From assembly GCA_020091685.1 (NCBI GenBank), contig CM034591.1, positions 31,889,555-31,953,554 of the forward strand: a stretch of 64,000 bases of DNA, read 5' to 3'. The number at the start of each line of letters is the position of its first letter. Within the stretch, counting starts at the first letter, position 1. Source of the DNA: Lutjanus erythropterus (taxonomy: Eukaryota > Chordata > Actinopteri > Lutjaniformes > Lutjanidae). Positions 63,241-64,000 of this stretch are shown piece after piece. A program made the position numbers and the translations under genes. Below the pieces are notes generated by a model, which did no database searches, had not been told where the DNA came from, and saw only the letters and a program-made list of their open reading frames with translations.

Positions 63241-64000
63241 AGCACATCCATTTCCAGGCAACTGGAAAACCTGGTTGGCAGGGTGTCAAAACAGCAGGTG
63301 GATGAATTATGATGCATCAGTACATCTTTCAAGTCAAATAAGCAATTAACTATGTTAAGAGTTTTTGCTTTGGTACACAATTCTGTTGTTTAGTTTTGTA
63401 TCTTTTCTTGATTTGGAGTACATTTGTCCGATGTTTATATTTATGATCATGTATGCATTTTGTCCTAAGGTGTCACTGTACTAGTCCTCTGGTGTAATGA
63501 GTCATACAGGCAGCCTTGGTACCCAGTTAATCCAGAGTAGCACTACTCGCCTGCTGTAGATCTGTAAGTGAAAAGCACTCTGAGCATGTTCTTCAGCTAA
63601 TGTACCGAATGTCATGAGTGTCATAGTAATGTGGCTGCTGCTGCAAATTGCTACTACAAAGCAGCTATAACAGGAAATACAATTCAGCCACTGCATTACA
63701 GAAACATACCAACTAAGAGGATTTTTACAATCCAAAAACATTCAATCTTAAGTGAAATTTGGTGATTTATCAAATTCTAAGAAATCAAATACATTTCAGT
63801 TAACTATTACATCCTAAAGTGCTTAAACATATTCCTTAAGAGTGATGAAGTCATGATTGTTGATTGACTCATTACAGCAGTGGGTTAGGAAATGTATATA
63901 TATAGCTTGGACATTCAGCCATCTCACATTCCATTTTCATACGGGTGGCCTGAATTTCACCCTGAAAAAAGAGCAAACTGTTCACTCTTTCCCAGACCTT
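63241..64000. other. Non-coding intron sequence at the window end
   Basis: AT-rich, no recognised exon or repeat. A short TA run is present near 63895. Confidence 0.45.

Larger units (their letters stand above)
33207..64000 (+). other. frmd5: frmd5 intron 1 (start only)
   Basis: No further exon with FERM-type sequence is visible, and long first introns are usual for this gene. Apart from the repeats listed separately, the sequence is AT-rich and unassigned. Some stretches (for example 42.6-43.0, 53.0-53.2 and 57.1-57.5 kb) could be conserved regulatory elements, but this cannot be judged without other species. The 3' end lies beyond the window. Confidence 0.65.

Noticed and set aside
33207-64000. 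Search for further frmd5 exons
   Set aside because: No plus-strand frame resembles the expected FERM continuation with proper splice sites, so none was called.
1-64000. CRISPR arrays, prokaryotic operons, intact viral genes or rRNA
   Set aside because: No spaced direct repeats, ribosome binding sites, capsid or polymerase frames, or rRNA signatures. All evidence points to a vertebrate chromosome.

Overview
This window is vertebrate nuclear DNA, almost certainly from a spiny-rayed (percomorph-type) teleost fish. The evidence is: intron/exon genes with GT-AG splice sites; three genes whose proteins match vertebrate families; a (6-4) photolyase, which fish keep and placental mammals have lost; CA/TG microsatellites; and many degraded fish-type DNA transposons and LINE fragments. 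Nothing looks bacterial, viral or CRISPR-like.

Layout. 1-4.2 kb is non-coding, with a transposon-like region at 809-1522 and the probable 3' UTR of the next gene. 4,211-16,901 (minus strand) holds a complete alpha-kinase 3 gene (alpk3). I joined 13 coding exons by hand; they total 4,923 nt and give an open frame of 1,640 codons plus stop. The protein has two Ig domains, a long disordered middle and a C-terminal alpha-kinase domain. 17.3-25.8 kb is an intergenic spacer with repeats. 25,768-29,603 (minus strand) is a complete ten-exon (6-4) DNA photolyase gene (cry5 type), 1,572 nt and 523 aa, with a probable untranslated first exon near 30.3 kb and a promoter carrying E'-box and D-box-like motifs. 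A tRNA-His (GTG) gene lies at 30,914-30,985. The first coding exon of frmd5 (FERM domain-containing 5) is on the plus strand at 33,105-33,206. No second frmd5 exon is visible, so 33,207-64,000 is read as part of its first intron, filled with decayed transposons, two LINE reverse transcriptase remnants, microsatellites and unassigned sequence.

The genes are not an operon and have unrelated roles: muscle M-band/sarcomere maintenance (alpk3), light-dependent repair of UV photoproducts (cry5), translation (tRNA-His) and cortical/adhesion signalling (frmd5). cry5 and frmd5 are divergent, with the tRNA gene between them.

Points most worth a second look: both catalytic aspartates of the alpha-kinase fold are replaced in this alpk3 (Arg and Asn); a 31-bp exact copy of part of an alpk3 Ig exon sits in intron 4 of the same gene; paired E'-boxes and a D-box-like site lie upstream of the photolyase; a 241-bp photolyase intron is mostly complementary CA and TG tracts; and two copies of a long fold-back element are present, one flanked by TTAA. 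I did not find a convincing new multi-gene biological system.
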